Positions 43,941 to 52,748 of a DNA stretch of 64,000 nt are shown in pieces; position 1 is the first letter of the stretch; each line of letters begins with the position of its first letter. Position numbers and translations under genes: made by a program. This stretch comes from Robbsia betulipollinis. GTDB taxonomy: Bacteria > Pseudomonadota > Gammaproteobacteria > Burkholderiales > Burkholderiaceae. The DNA is taken from the NCBI RefSeq assembly GCF_026624755.1, contig NZ_JAPMXC010000002.1, forward strand, positions 124,001-188,000. The letters are read 5' to 3'. The notes beneath the pieces were generated by a model. That model was not told where the DNA came from. It saw only the letters and a program-made list of their open reading frames with translations, and searched no databases.

Positions 43941-44051
43941 GCCGGATCGCCGGATCGCCGGATCGCCGGATCGCCGGATCGCCGGATCGCCGGATCGCCG
44001 GATCGCCGGATCGCCGGATCGCCGGATCGCCGGATCGCCGGATCGCCGGAT
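43941..44051. repeat. octanucleotide tandem repeat (GCCGGATC) about 14 copies
   Basis: GCCGGATC is repeated perfectly for 111 bases, 13.9 copies, in the gap between mscL and a small minus-strand gene whose stop codon (44053-44055) follows at once. Eight is not a multiple of three, so length changes would shift any reading frame crossing it. Every copy contains CCGG and GGATC sites. Confidence 0.97.
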
Positions 44052-44052
44052 A

Positions 44053-44175
44053 CTACCGACCGCCAGCGTCTTCGCCCGGGATGACGCTGGCCTGTGTCTG
44101 CGCTAGCAGCTTGCGGCCATAGAGAAACAGCGCCACGCCGCTGACAAACCCGAGCACCGCGATTTTCCTGATCAT
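44053..44175 (-). CDS. small single-helix membrane protein, unknown
   Basis: 40 residues from ATG 44175, with GGAG six bases upstream; the same frame extends to 44250. The sequence MIRKIAVLGFVSGVALFLYG is a positively charged start plus a membrane helix, followed by RKLLAQTQASVIPGEDAGGR. I do not recognise a family. The good Shine-Dalgarno sequence and helix make it plausible as a real small protein. Its stop codon abuts the octanucleotide repeat, so loss of the stop by repeat slippage would not affect it, but readthrough would enter the repeat. Confidence 0.5.
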   Translation of the reverse strand: MIRKIAVLGFVSGVALFLYGRKLLAQTQASVIPGEDAGGR

Positions 44176-44425
44176 TTCCTTCTCCAGTTCCGGTTGAAAC
44201 GAACCTGCGACAGCCCGTAGTTTCGCATAAAGCCGTGGCATAAAACGCACGCCGCGGGGCAGCCACCAGTACGCGTTCCTTGCTGAACCCGACGCGTATA
44301 TGCGGTATGCTAAACCCTAGCGTGCCTTTTCGATGTGCCCGGATTCGCTTCCCGCGCCAGCGCCATGGCGTAAGCGCGAGGGCCGTCATTTTTTTCCTGC
44401 CCGTCTCCCGCTTCTCTTCCGCGTC

Positions 44426-44875
44426 ATGCCGATTCCGAAGAAAATCCAACGCGACCGGCCCGCCGCCGGGACCTCTTCCTATCTCGATATCCTGCTGGAC
44501 TGGACCCCTGGCTGGGGCGTGCAATCGCGTCTGGATACCAAGCTCGCCCGGGCGCGGTCCCAGGACGAACCTGTCCTGTACTCGCATCTGCTGCCCGGCC
44601 TGGATCTGCTTCTGTGCGCGGTTCCCGGTGCACGGGCGCCCTACCCGGCGCTTTCCGAATTGCGGCAGCGCTGCCTTGACAGCGTCGCCCACGCACTGGC
44701 GCAGCCGCCGGGACGGATCGAGGAAGGCGGACACTGGTACGAATTCAACGGGCTGGCGGTGCTGGTCTTCGCCAGTTCGGCGCGCGCCCGCATCCTGCGG
44801 GATTTCGGCGCCGACACGCTCGGCTCGAACGCGCGCGTGGCGGCCAGCACCCTTCGCGGCATCCGGTTAAGATAG
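44426..44875 (+). CDS. conserved-looking hypothetical protein
   Basis: 149 residues from ATG 44426; the frame is open from 44333, so the start is unsure. I do not recognise the family. The sequence is soluble and mixed alpha/beta: SSYLDILLDWTPGWGVQSRLD, a hydrophobic YSHLLPGLDLLLCAVPGA, a helix ELRQRCLDSVAHALAQ, WYEFNGLAVLVFASSARARIL and GADTLGSNARVAAS. There is no signal peptide, membrane helix or cysteine cluster. It is followed 64 bases later by dodecin on the same strand, though dodecin has its own strong Shine-Dalgarno sequence. Codon use looks like the neighbours. Confidence 0.55.
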   Translation: MPIPKKIQRDRPAAGTSSYLDILLDWTPGWGVQSRLDTKLARARSQDEPVLYSHLLPGLDLLLCAVPGARAPYPALSELRQRCLDSVAHALAQPPGRIEEGGHWYEFNGLAVLVFASSARARILRDFGADTLGSNARVAASTLRGIRLR

Positions 44876-44938
44876 GCTGACGGCCGGCGCTGCCTTGCGG
44901 CCCGGCTCCCGACACCCATCTTCCGGAGGAATACGCTG

Positions 44939-45148
44939 ATGAGCAATCACGTATACAAGAAAATCGAATTGACCGGTTCATCCGAAGTGTCGATCGAAGA
45001 CGCCGTGCAATCGGCGATCGCCAAGGCCTCGGCGACGCTGCGTAACCTGGAATGGTTCGAAATCACCGAAACCCGCGGTCACCTGCAGGACGGCAAGGTC
45101 GCGCATTGGCAGGTAACGCTCAAGGTCGGCCTGCGCATCGACGACTGA
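44939..45148 (+). CDS. dodecin (flavin-binding protein)
   Basis: 69 residues from ATG 44939, with GGAGGAA nine bases upstream. The sequence [20 protein letters not shown], then [21 protein letters not shown] and [15 protein letters not shown], matches bacterial dodecins, including the Trp that stacks on the flavin (LEWFEI) and the Gln in HWQVTLKV. Twelve copies assemble into a hollow sphere that stores FMN or riboflavin and protects the cell from free flavin. A strong bidirectional terminator follows. Confidence 0.93.
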   Translation: MSNHVYKKIELTGSSEVSIEDAVQSAIAKASATLRNLEWFEITETRGHLQDGKVAHWQVTLKVGLRIDD

Positions 45149-45197
45149 TCGACGGGGCGGTACGCGCATCACGGCGCGGAACGGCCGCCCCCATGCA

Positions 45198-45224
45198 AAA
45201 GGCATCCCGCGGGATGCCTTTTTC
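45198..45224. terminator. bidirectional intrinsic terminator after dodecin
   Basis: AAAAGGCATCCCG pairs with CGGGATGCCTTTT, ending in five Ts on the plus strand and preceded by As, so it serves both dodecin (plus) and the AsmA gene (minus). Confidence 0.9.
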
Positions 45225-45271
45225 GTTTTCGGAACCGCTCGTCGGATGCGGGCAGTGCCCGCATCGACGCA

Positions 45272-47647
45272 TTACTTCGCCGTCTTTCCCGTCACGGCAC
45301 GTACCGTGGCATCGGCTGCGTGCGGCGACATCTTCTGTCCCGGCGGCGGCGCTTTCGTGCTCTTGTTCATCGCCGCCAGCAACTGGCTGCACGGCGTGTC
45401 GGTGTTATGGCTGGGCGAGAGCAATGGAATCAGCGCCGCGAACGGGTTGATCAGCCCCAGCACGATCGCGCCCGCGCCCTTGAGCGCGAGCGGCACGGGA
45501 TTCACGCCGATGCTCGGCTTCTTGAAGGTGCCTTTCACATACAGGGGCGAGCGCAACGAAAACACCCGGAAGCCCTTCGTGTGCGGATGCACGCCCAGGT
45601 CCATCGTCTCGGACTTCAAATCGATCGAGCCGTCGACATTGATCACCGCGTCGTCGGTATCCACGATGAACACCTTGGAATCGAGCTTGCCGTTGGTCAC
45701 GACAAAATCGGATGCCGCGCAATTGATCTTCACGTCGCGGTTGCCGAAAAGCTTCTCCACCACCGCGTTGGCGATATTCAGTCCCGCCGCCTCCATCAGG
45801 AACGCGCTGACCGCGCCTTGATTGACCAACAGCTTGATTTCACCATTCGACGAGGCGGCCAACGCCGCGGGAGAATTGCCCGTGGCGGACAATGCGCCTT
45901 CGCCATTGATCTCGCCCAACGCTTGCTGCATCGTCTTCGACGTCGGGAAGAGTTGCTTGAGCTTGACGTGCCGCGCGCCCAGCGACATCTTCGCCTTCAA
46001 CGGCGTGGTGCTGCCGTCCAGGTTGATATCGGACGTGATGTTGCCGCCCGCGACGCCGAAACGCAGCGGCACCAGTTTCAGCACGCCGTCGGTCATGATC
46101 ACGTGGGTGTACAGATCCGTGATCGGCAGATCCTTGTCGCGCAGGATGCGTTTCCCGGTGAACTCGACGTTGGCATCGATCGCCTTCCAGCGGTCCGTGC
46201 GGAACTCCTCGACCGGCAGGGCCTTGTCCGCCGGCTGCTTGGTCGTCGCGCCGCGCACCTCCTTGCTCTTGTTCGAATCCGCGCCAATCAGCGGTGCGAG
46301 GTCGGAGAACTGCAGCAGGTGCGACACCAGCGCGCCGGAGAGCCGGGGGCGCGGCTTCACGCCCTCATACACCAGCGTACCGTTCAGATCGCTGCCACCC
46401 ACGCGCCCGGTGAAATTCTGGTAGCGGAAGATGTCGCCACTCTTCTTGAATTCGCCCACCAACCGGCCTTCCGTCGCGAACGGCGGCGATGACGGCAGCG
46501 TGACGCCCGTGAGCGCATACAGGTGCGACAGGCTCGTGCCCTGCAGCCACAGCCGAAGATCCAGCGACGCCAGATGAACCGGATCGGTCAGCGTCCCCAC
46601 CAGCGCGATGCGCGTGTCGCCGATCTTCACGTCCGCCTGCAGCGGGAACGGACGGGTCGCGTCGCGCAGCGACAATACCTCGCCCAGCTTGCCGGAGCCG
46701 CTGACGGGCGTACCGTTGTACTTGCCGGCGATCGTCCACGCGATCTTGTACGGATCGATCGACTGCGGGGCCACCCGGGCCACCGCGGCCGACGATGCGC
46801 TGGCGACAGCGGACGCGCTCGCCGTGCCGCTCGCTCCGGATGCCGTCTGCGCCATCGCGCCCGACACCGCTTCGGCCGCCGACGCGGCGCTGGTGGCAGA
46901 GGCCGCCTGCGCCTGCGACGCCTCGTTGGCCACCGCGGCCTTGCGGAACTGCGCCGCGCCCTGCTTGCCGACCACGCCCGCGGATTCGTCGCGCGCGACG
47001 GTGGACTGCTGCTTGAGCACGTCGCCAAACGGAATCGGATTGCCAAGCGTGTCGATCGTGGCGTTCAGGTCGGCCTTGCGGCTCTCCTCCAGCAATGCCA
47101 CCTTGCCGGTGCCGAACGTGATGTCGTGCAGGTCCACGCTCCAGGCGCTCGGCTGGCCGCTGCTCTTGGTCGCGAAAGTATAGTTGTTGCGGCCGTCGAG
47201 CTTGCGTTCGATGTCCACCACCGGATTGCTCAGCGCGATCGTTGGAATGACCACATGCTTGACCAGCAACGGCGGGATGGCGATATCGAAGTCGACCTGG
47301 TCGACGCTCGCCATGCTCGGCGTGCGCGCCCAGTCGGTATTGGCGAGGGTGATGTTCTTGGCGCGCACATGCGGCCAGGGAATCCAGCCGCGCCAGCCGG
47401 GCGCGTCAGGTGGGTGCCGCCAGCGCACGCTCAGATCGCCATTGATCGCGAAGGGCCGGCCCAGTTCGTCGGACACCTTGTGATTGATCCAGGGACGCGC
47501 CCGGTTCCAGTCGAAGAACGCCACGAAAAGCGCTACCGCGACGATCAAGATCAGCAGCACGCCGACGACCCACGCCAGAATCTTCAATGCCAGTCTGCCG
47601 CCCGAGCGTCGTGCCACGGGTGTGTCCTGTGCCGGCCTGTTTTTCAT
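45272..47647 (-). CDS. AsmA family protein
   Basis: 791 residues from ATG 47647, chosen because GGAGG lies eight bases upstream; ATG 47653 is also possible. One N-terminal helix (LALKILAWVVGVLLILIVAVALFVAFF) anchors it in the inner membrane. A long periplasmic beta-rich body follows, opening with the AsmA signature INHKVSDELGRPFAINGDLSVRW and ending in the AsmA C-terminal domain (LNIANAVVEKLFGNRDVKINCAASDF). Such proteins resemble VPS13/TamB bridges and are thought to move phospholipids between the membranes. An Ala/Ser-rich insert (about 235-295) is unusual. The gene stands alone; a terminator shared with dodecin follows. Confidence 0.88.
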   Translation of the reverse strand: MKNRPAQDTPVARRSGGRLALKILAWVVGVLLILIVAVALFVAFFDWNRARPWINHKVSDELGRPFAINGDLSVRWRHPPDAPGWRGWIPWPHVRAKNITLANTDWARTPSMASVDQVDFDIAIPPLLVKHVVIPTIALSNPVVDIERKLDGRNNYTFATKSSGQPSAWSVDLHDITFGTGKVALLEESRKADLNATIDTLGNPIPFGDVLKQQSTVARDESAGVVGKQGAAQFRKAAVANEASQAQAASATSAASAAEAVSGAMAQTASGASGTASASAVASASSAAVARVAPQSIDPYKIAWTIAGKYNGTPVSGSGKLGEVLSLRDATRPFPLQADVKIGDTRIALVGTLTDPVHLASLDLRLWLQGTSLSHLYALTGVTLPSSPPFATEGRLVGEFKKSGDIFRYQNFTGRVGGSDLNGTLVYEGVKPRPRLSGALVSHLLQFSDLAPLIGADSNKSKEVRGATTKQPADKALPVEEFRTDRWKAIDANVEFTGKRILRDKDLPITDLYTHVIMTDGVLKLVPLRFGVAGGNITSDINLDGSTTPLKAKMSLGARHVKLKQLFPTSKTMQQALGEINGEGALSATGNSPAALAASSNGEIKLLVNQGAVSAFLMEAAGLNIANAVVEKLFGNRDVKINCAASDFVVTNGKLDSKVFIVDTDDAVINVDGSIDLKSETMDLGVHPHTKGFRVFSLRSPLYVKGTFKKPSIGVNPVPLALKGAGAIVLGLINPFAALIPLLSPSHNTDTPCSQLLAAMNKSTKAPPPGQKMSPHAADATVRAVTGKTAK

Positions 47648-47758
47648 TCCCATCCCCTCCGCTAATAGTGCGCGCAGTCCATGCAATTTTCATGCCGTTG
47701 ATCCCGAACGCGGGGCGGCATCCGCCCGTCGATCGCGTTTGCAGGCAGGACAAGCGTA

Positions 47759-49726
47759 CTATTCGGTCGGGGGCACGCGTTTTTCGCGGGCAGCGGGACT
47801 TTGCGCGATCACGTCCAGCAAGGCTTCGAGCCGGTCGAAGTTTACCGGTTTTGTAATATGGTTCGCGAAACCCGCATCGCGACTGCGGCGGATGTCTTCT
47901 TCCATGCCGTAGCCCGTGATCGCGATGGACGGCGCGCCGTCCTGCACGCCGTTCCAGTACCGCACCACGTCGAGCCCGCTGCCGTCGGGCAGGCCGATGT
48001 CGCTGATCAGGACATCGTAGCGATCGGCGTCGGTCAGCACGCGCGCCGCGCCCACGCTCGCGGCAACCGCGACGCGATGGCCGAACACCTCGAGCAACTG
48101 GGCCATTGCCATCGACGTATGCACGTTGTCCTCGACGAGCAGGACGTTCAGTGCGCGGCTGGCGGCCGGGTCGACCACGCTCGCCGCCGGCGCGTCGCCC
48201 GTCAGCGGCGCCGCCTCGACCAGCGGCAGGGTCAGCGTGAAACAGGCGCCGCGGCCGCGGCCCGCGCTCGTCGCTTCGATCGTCCCGTCGTGCTTGAGCG
48301 CCAGCGTGTGCGCGATCGCGAGGCCCAGCCCGAGGCCGCCGAACGCCGGGCCGATCGACGCATCCGCCTGTTCGAACGCCGAGAAGATCCGCGACAGCGC
48401 GGCGGCGTCGATGCCGATGCCGGTATCGGTGACGCTGACGGCGATATGCACCGGATCGGGATTGTGCATTTCGATGCGGATCGCGCCATCGCTCGGCGTG
48501 AATTTCACGGCGTTCTTGACGATGTTCCAGAGGATCTGCTGCAGCCGCGCGGCGTCGCCCATGACCGTCGTGTCGCGCGCCCGCAGGCGGGTATCGATAT
48601 GCAGCCGCTTCGCATCGATGTCGACCGACGACATGTCGACCGCGCTGTCGAGCAGGGTCGCGAGGTTGACCTGCGCGAAATTCAGACTCAGCTTGCCGCG
48701 CGCGATGCTGGTGAGGTCGAGCAGGTCATCGATCAGTCGGGCCTCGAGTTCCACATTGCGGCGGATCACCTCCAGCGTGTGCTGCAAATCCTGCGGCAGG
48801 CGTGTCTTGAGCTGGATGAGCCGGACCGCGGCGAGAATGGGCGTGAGGGGGGTACGCAGCTCATGCGACAGCACGGCGAGAAAATGGTCCTTCGCGCGGT
48901 TCGCCGTCTCGGCCTGCTCCTTCGCCAGACGCAGCGCGTCCGCGGCGACGCGCGCCTCGGTGGTGTCGCGGATGATTTTCGAGAAACCGGTCAGCGCGCC
49001 CTGTTCGTCGCGCATCGCCGTGGTGACCCCGGAGCCGAAAAAGGTCCGTCCGTCCTGGCACACCAGCCAGCGGTCGTCGCCGCAGCTGCCGGCGCGTTGC
49101 GCCTGCGACAGCTCGTGCGCGAAGACCCCTTGCGCGCGATCGTCCGCGGACAACAGGAAGTCCGCGCTGCGGCCGAGCACCTCGTGCGCCGCATAGCCGA
49201 GAATGCCCTGCGACGCGGCGTTCCAGGTGCGTACCCGACCGTCGACGTCCAGCGTCATCACCGCATAGTCCCGCAGTGCATCGATCACCATCCCGAACTG
49301 CGTTTCAGTCTCGCGCAGCTGCCGTTCCGCCTGGATGCGGTGACGGCGTTCGTCGCGTTCGGTCAGCGCACGGCGCACCACCGGCGGCAGGCGCTGCAAG
49401 CGCTGTTTGAGAACGTAGTCGGTCGCGCCCTGCTTGAGCATGTCGACCGCATGCTCCTCGCCCAGCACGCCGGAGACGACCACGAAAGGCAGTTCCGAGG
49501 AAAACGCGCGGGCGAGCGCCAGCGCCTCGCTGCCCGAGAACGACGGCAGCACGAAATCCGCGAGCACGATATCGAATTCGGTCTGCGCCAGCTGCGCGGA
49601 GAAATCGGCGGCATTGTCGACGGTCGTGACATCGTAGACGAAACCCGCGGCGTCCAGACGCGCGAGCGTCAGTTCCGCGTCGAGCGGACTGTCCTCGACG
49701 AGCAAGACCCTCAGCCGTTGCGTCAC
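47759..49726 (-). CDS. hybrid histidine kinase: receiver, PAS, HisKA/HATPase, receiver
   Basis: 655 residues, no membrane segment. Domains in order are an N-terminal receiver (VLLVEDSPLDAELTLARL, Asp in IVLADFVLPSFSG, with a KQGATDYVLK ending), a PAS (about 145-265, TWNAASQGILGYAAHEVLG), HisKA with FLAVLSHELRTPLTPILA (phospho-His), and a HATPase (NIVKNAVKFTP, DTGIGI, GGLGLGLAIAHTLALKHDG). A C-terminal receiver follows, with LLVEDNVHTSMAM and LISDIGLPDGSG. It lies 10 bases after the small response-regulator gene of the bacteriophytochrome operon and so is its fourth gene. The likely flow is BphP to the stand-alone receiver to this protein's N-terminal receiver, but that is inference. The final output regulator is not in the operon. 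Confidence 0.88.
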   Translation of the reverse strand: MTQRLRVLLVEDSPLDAELTLARLDAAGFVYDVTTVDNAADFSAQLAQTEFDIVLADFVLPSFSGSEALALARAFSSELPFVVVSGVLGEEHAVDMLKQGATDYVLKQRLQRLPPVVRRALTERDERRHRIQAERQLRETETQFGMVIDALRDYAVMTLDVDGRVRTWNAASQGILGYAAHEVLGRSADFLLSADDRAQGVFAHELSQAQRAGSCGDDRWLVCQDGRTFFGSGVTTAMRDEQGALTGFSKIIRDTTEARVAADALRLAKEQAETANRAKDHFLAVLSHELRTPLTPILAAVRLIQLKTRLPQDLQHTLEVIRRNVELEARLIDDLLDLTSIARGKLSLNFAQVNLATLLDSAVDMSSVDIDAKRLHIDTRLRARDTTVMGDAARLQQILWNIVKNAVKFTPSDGAIRIEMHNPDPVHIAVSVTDTGIGIDAAALSRIFSAFEQADASIGPAFGGLGLGLAIAHTLALKHDGTIEATSAGRGRGACFTLTLPLVEAAPLTGDAPAASVVDPAASRALNVLLVEDNVHTSMAMAQLLEVFGHRVAVAASVGAARVLTDADRYDVLISDIGLPDGSGLDVVRYWNGVQDGAPSIAITGYGMEEDIRRSRDAGFANHITKPVNFDRLEALLDVIAQSPAAREKRVPPTE

Positions 49727-49736
49727 CGTCGCGCCC

Positions 49737-50201
49737 TCACCCGAGACTGGGTTTGCGCTCGACGCGCGCCGAGCCGGGCGGCGGCTCGTTGAGCATGGCC
49801 CAGAACATGCCGAGATCGGAAATCGCGTCGACGAATTCCTTGAAGACCACCGGTTTCACGACATAGGCGTTCACGCCCAGCTCATAGCTGCGCACCAGAT
49901 CCTGCTCCTCCCTCGAGGAGGTCAGCATGACCACGGGAATGCTCTTCAGCTCGGGGGTGGTGCGGATATGTTCCAGCACCTCCAGGCCGTCGATCCTCGG
50001 CAGCTTCAGGTCGAGCAGGATGACCGCGGGATGCCCCGCGGGCCGCCCCGCCCAGTTGCCCGCCGCGCTCAGGTATTCGATCGCCTCGACGCCATCGCGC
50101 GTGACCACGACCTGGTTGGCGAGCTGGCTGCGCTCGAGCGCGACGAGCGTCAGCTCCAGGTCGCTCGGGTTGTCTTCGACGAGAAGAATCGGTTTGAGCA
50201 T
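49737..50201 (-). CDS. single-domain response regulator, phytochrome partner (Rcp1-like)
   Basis: 154 residues from ATG 50201 (ATG 50228 gives nine more). It begins MLKPILLVEDNPSDLELTLVALE, with the phospho-Asp in VILLDLKLPRIDGLEVL, Ser/Thr in VVMLTSSREEQD and Lys in AYVVKPVVFKEF. The C-terminal helix is typical of Rcp1-type regulators that pair with phytochromes. It follows the bacteriophytochrome gene by about 60 bases and precedes the hybrid kinase by 10. It has no DNA-binding domain, so it must act by relaying phosphate or by binding a partner. Confidence 0.88.
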   Translation of the reverse strand: MLKPILLVEDNPSDLELTLVALERSQLANQVVVTRDGVEAIEYLSAAGNWAGRPAGHPAVILLDLKLPRIDGLEVLEHIRTTPELKSIPVVMLTSSREEQDLVRSYELGVNAYVVKPVVFKEFVDAISDLGMFWAMLNEPPPGSARVERKPSLG

Positions 50202-50260
50202 GGAACGGCCGGAATGGGAAGATGACATGGAAAGGTCGGCTGGGGGCATGTACCGCAACG

Positions 50261-52741
50261 CTACGCGAGAGGCCGGGCCGAAGGCGCCGACACGGCAGGC
50301 ACCTTCGGCATCGAGAAAAAGAATGTCGCGCCCTTGTCCGGCTCGCCTTCGGCCCAGGTGCGGCCATCGTGTCGTTCGATGATACGCCGTACATTGGCGA
50401 GGCCGATGCCGGTACCTTCGAACTCGTCCGCCCGATGCAAGCGCTGGAACACCCCGAAGAGCTTGCCGACATAGCGCATGTTGAATCCCACCCCATTGTC
50501 GCGGATCGACACGATATGCTCGCGAGCCGTTTCGCGCGCCTCGATCGCGATCGTCGCCTGTGCGCGCGTCTTCGAGTACTTGACCGCATTCGACAGCAGA
50601 TTGCGAACCGCCAGTATCAGGAAGGCGGCATCGCCCGTCACCGTCGGCAACGGACCGATCTGCCACGTGATGGCGCGTCCCGGGTTTTCCGCTTCGAGTT
50701 CGCGAATCACCGCGTCGACCATGGCCCGCACGCTGACCGGCGCGGGCCGCAGCGCGGCGCGTCCCATCTGCGAGAACGACAGCAGATCGTCCACCAGCGT
50801 GCCGGCGAGTTTCGCCGAATCCACGATGTTCTGCAGAAAACGCGCGCCACGCTCCGACAACCGGTCGATCTCCTGCTCGCGCAGCAAGTCGCCATAGCCG
50901 ACGATATGCCGCAGCGGCGCGCGTAGGTCGTGCGAGACCGAGTACGAAAAAGCCTCCAGCTCCTTGTTGACGCGCCCGAGTTCGGCCGCGAGCTGCGCCA
51001 TTTCCTCTGCGCGACGCAGGACGATACCCAGGATCGACGTGCGGAAATCCAGCGCGATGTTGATTTCGCTGTCGTGCCAGCGCCGCGAGCGGTGCCGCAC
51101 CGTCTGCCGCCAGGTCTCGAAACTCTCGCGCGGCGAAACCCGCAGATTCCCCGCGGACGCCGGCGTGCAGGCGTTCGCCGCAGTGTCGGCGGCGGCGTCG
51201 GTGTCGGCCGCGACGACCACCTTGCGCGGGTCGCCCGCCCAGGCGATGGTGCGCACCACCTCGGGCCGGAACCACAGGACGAAATGACGATGGATCTTCG
51301 AGATCTGCACAGCCAGCACGCCGCTGGCCGAGGCGGCCCAGTCCGGTACGTCATCCCCCTCTTCCCACGACAACAGTTCCGACATCGTATCCGTGTGGAA
51401 TACGTCGCGGCTCGACGATGTGGCGATGTAGTCGACGATGCGCTGGATCACGGCGGTATCCGGCGTGACGCCGACGGTGACGATCCGCCCGGCGTACACG
51501 ACGGCCGCCCCGTGCGCGGACATGAAGCGCAACAGCGCCACCGGCGAGGACACGATGCTGGTGGTGAAATCGTCGCGATCGGACATCGCAGAAATCAATT
51601 CGACCAGCATCTTGCGCAGTCCGAGCCGGTATCCCGCCTCGGCGCTCTCCTCTTTCGCCGCGACCTGCAACGACAGCACTTCGCAGAGGTGCTCGCACGC
51701 GGCGCGCGCTTCGAAGCCAACCTGCCGCGCGCTGGCATGGTGGCAGGAGATCAGGCCCCAGAGTTTGCCGCGTACGACGATCGAGATCGACATCGAACTC
51801 GCGGTACCCATATTGCGCATGTACTCGAGATGCACGGGCGAGACGCTGCGCAGCGCGGCATAGGACAGATCGGTCGGCGCACCGGTTTCCGGATGATGGG
51901 CGGGAATCAACGGCGCGGGAACGTAGGCGGCATCGGCGATGAGGCGGATGTGATTGAGCAGATACAGCTCGCGCGCCTGCTTCGGGATGTCCGCCGCCGG
52001 GAAGAAATGATCGAGATACGACGCGTACTCCGGATCGCGATCCTCGGCCAGCACCTGGCCATGGCCGTCCTCGTCGAAACGATAGACCAGCACGCGGCCG
52101 TAGCCGGTGATCCTGCGCACCTCGCGTGCCGCCAGATCGAGCAGTTGCTGCAAGGTATCGGCGTCTTCCAGCCGCTGGACGAAGGTGCGGACCAGCGCGT
52201 AGATCGGGCTGAAGACATTGCCGACATGGGCGGTCGGTTCGATCTCGAGCAACAGCACGCCGGCGTGCGAGTGCAGCAGCATATCCAGCATGCGCTCGCC
52301 GCGCGGGCGTTGCGCCGCCTGCGCGCCCTCGCCGAACGTCATGTCGCCATCGGCATCCGCCGCGAGCCGGGTGCCGTTGCCACGCGTCCAGGCCACGCGA
52401 CCGATGTACAGCGGCTTGTCCTCGACGGCGACCGTTTCCAGGACTTCCGCGACCACGCGCGCGCCCGCCGCGCCGATCAGCGTTTCGACATGCCGCCCGA
52501 GCAGTGCCTCCGCCGCCTCGCCGGTCAGCTCGCCGACGTTGGCCGATGTCTGCACGACGCGCAGGTCCGCATCCAGCGCGACCAGATAGCCGTGCGGCTG
52601 GATCGCGCCCGGCACGCGGATCGGTTCCTGGTCGCACGCATCCAGCGCGGGAACCGGCAAGGTGTTGTAGGCGATCGATGCGATCGAAGCGCGCGGCGTG
52701 TGCGCCGCGACCGTGTCCGCCTGTCCTGTCAGCGATTTCAT
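50261..52741 (-). CDS. bphP: bacteriophytochrome histidine kinase
   Basis: 826 residues from ATG 52741. The photosensory core is complete. An N-terminal extension carries DACDQEPIRVPGAIQPHG, in which Cys36 should bond the biliverdin. The PAS domain follows, then GAF with DHFFPAADIPKQARELY (PxSDIP-type motif, here PAADIP), LRSVSPVHLEYMRNMGTASSMSISI and GLISCHHAS. The PHY domain has the tongue motif PRESF. HisKA (FSYSVSHDLRAPLRHIVGYGDLL) and HATPase (NLLSNAVKYSK, GTGIGLANVRRI) complete it. It senses red and far-red light and signals by autophosphorylation in the cytoplasm. It has no attached receiver; the next gene supplies it. The heme oxygenase gene that makes its chromophore lies directly upstream, seven bases away. 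Confidence 0.96.
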   Translation of the reverse strand: MKSLTGQADTVAAHTPRASIASIAYNTLPVPALDACDQEPIRVPGAIQPHGYLVALDADLRVVQTSANVGELTGEAAEALLGRHVETLIGAAGARVVAEVLETVAVEDKPLYIGRVAWTRGNGTRLAADADGDMTFGEGAQAAQRPRGERMLDMLLHSHAGVLLLEIEPTAHVGNVFSPIYALVRTFVQRLEDADTLQQLLDLAAREVRRITGYGRVLVYRFDEDGHGQVLAEDRDPEYASYLDHFFPAADIPKQARELYLLNHIRLIADAAYVPAPLIPAHHPETGAPTDLSYAALRSVSPVHLEYMRNMGTASSMSISIVVRGKLWGLISCHHASARQVGFEARAACEHLCEVLSLQVAAKEESAEAGYRLGLRKMLVELISAMSDRDDFTTSIVSSPVALLRFMSAHGAAVVYAGRIVTVGVTPDTAVIQRIVDYIATSSSRDVFHTDTMSELLSWEEGDDVPDWAASASGVLAVQISKIHRHFVLWFRPEVVRTIAWAGDPRKVVVAADTDAAADTAANACTPASAGNLRVSPRESFETWRQTVRHRSRRWHDSEINIALDFRTSILGIVLRRAEEMAQLAAELGRVNKELEAFSYSVSHDLRAPLRHIVGYGDLLREQEIDRLSERGARFLQNIVDSAKLAGTLVDDLLSFSQMGRAALRPAPVSVRAMVDAVIRELEAENPGRAITWQIGPLPTVTGDAAFLILAVRNLLSNAVKYSKTRAQATIAIEARETAREHIVSIRDNGVGFNMRYVGKLFGVFQRLHRADEFEGTGIGLANVRRIIERHDGRTWAEGEPDKGATFFFSMPKVPAVSAPSARPLA

Positions 52742-52748
52742 CGTATTC

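Noticed and set aside
43941-44051. CRISPR array
   Set aside because: The repeat unit is 8 bases with no spacers, and no cas genes are present. It is a simple tandem repeat.
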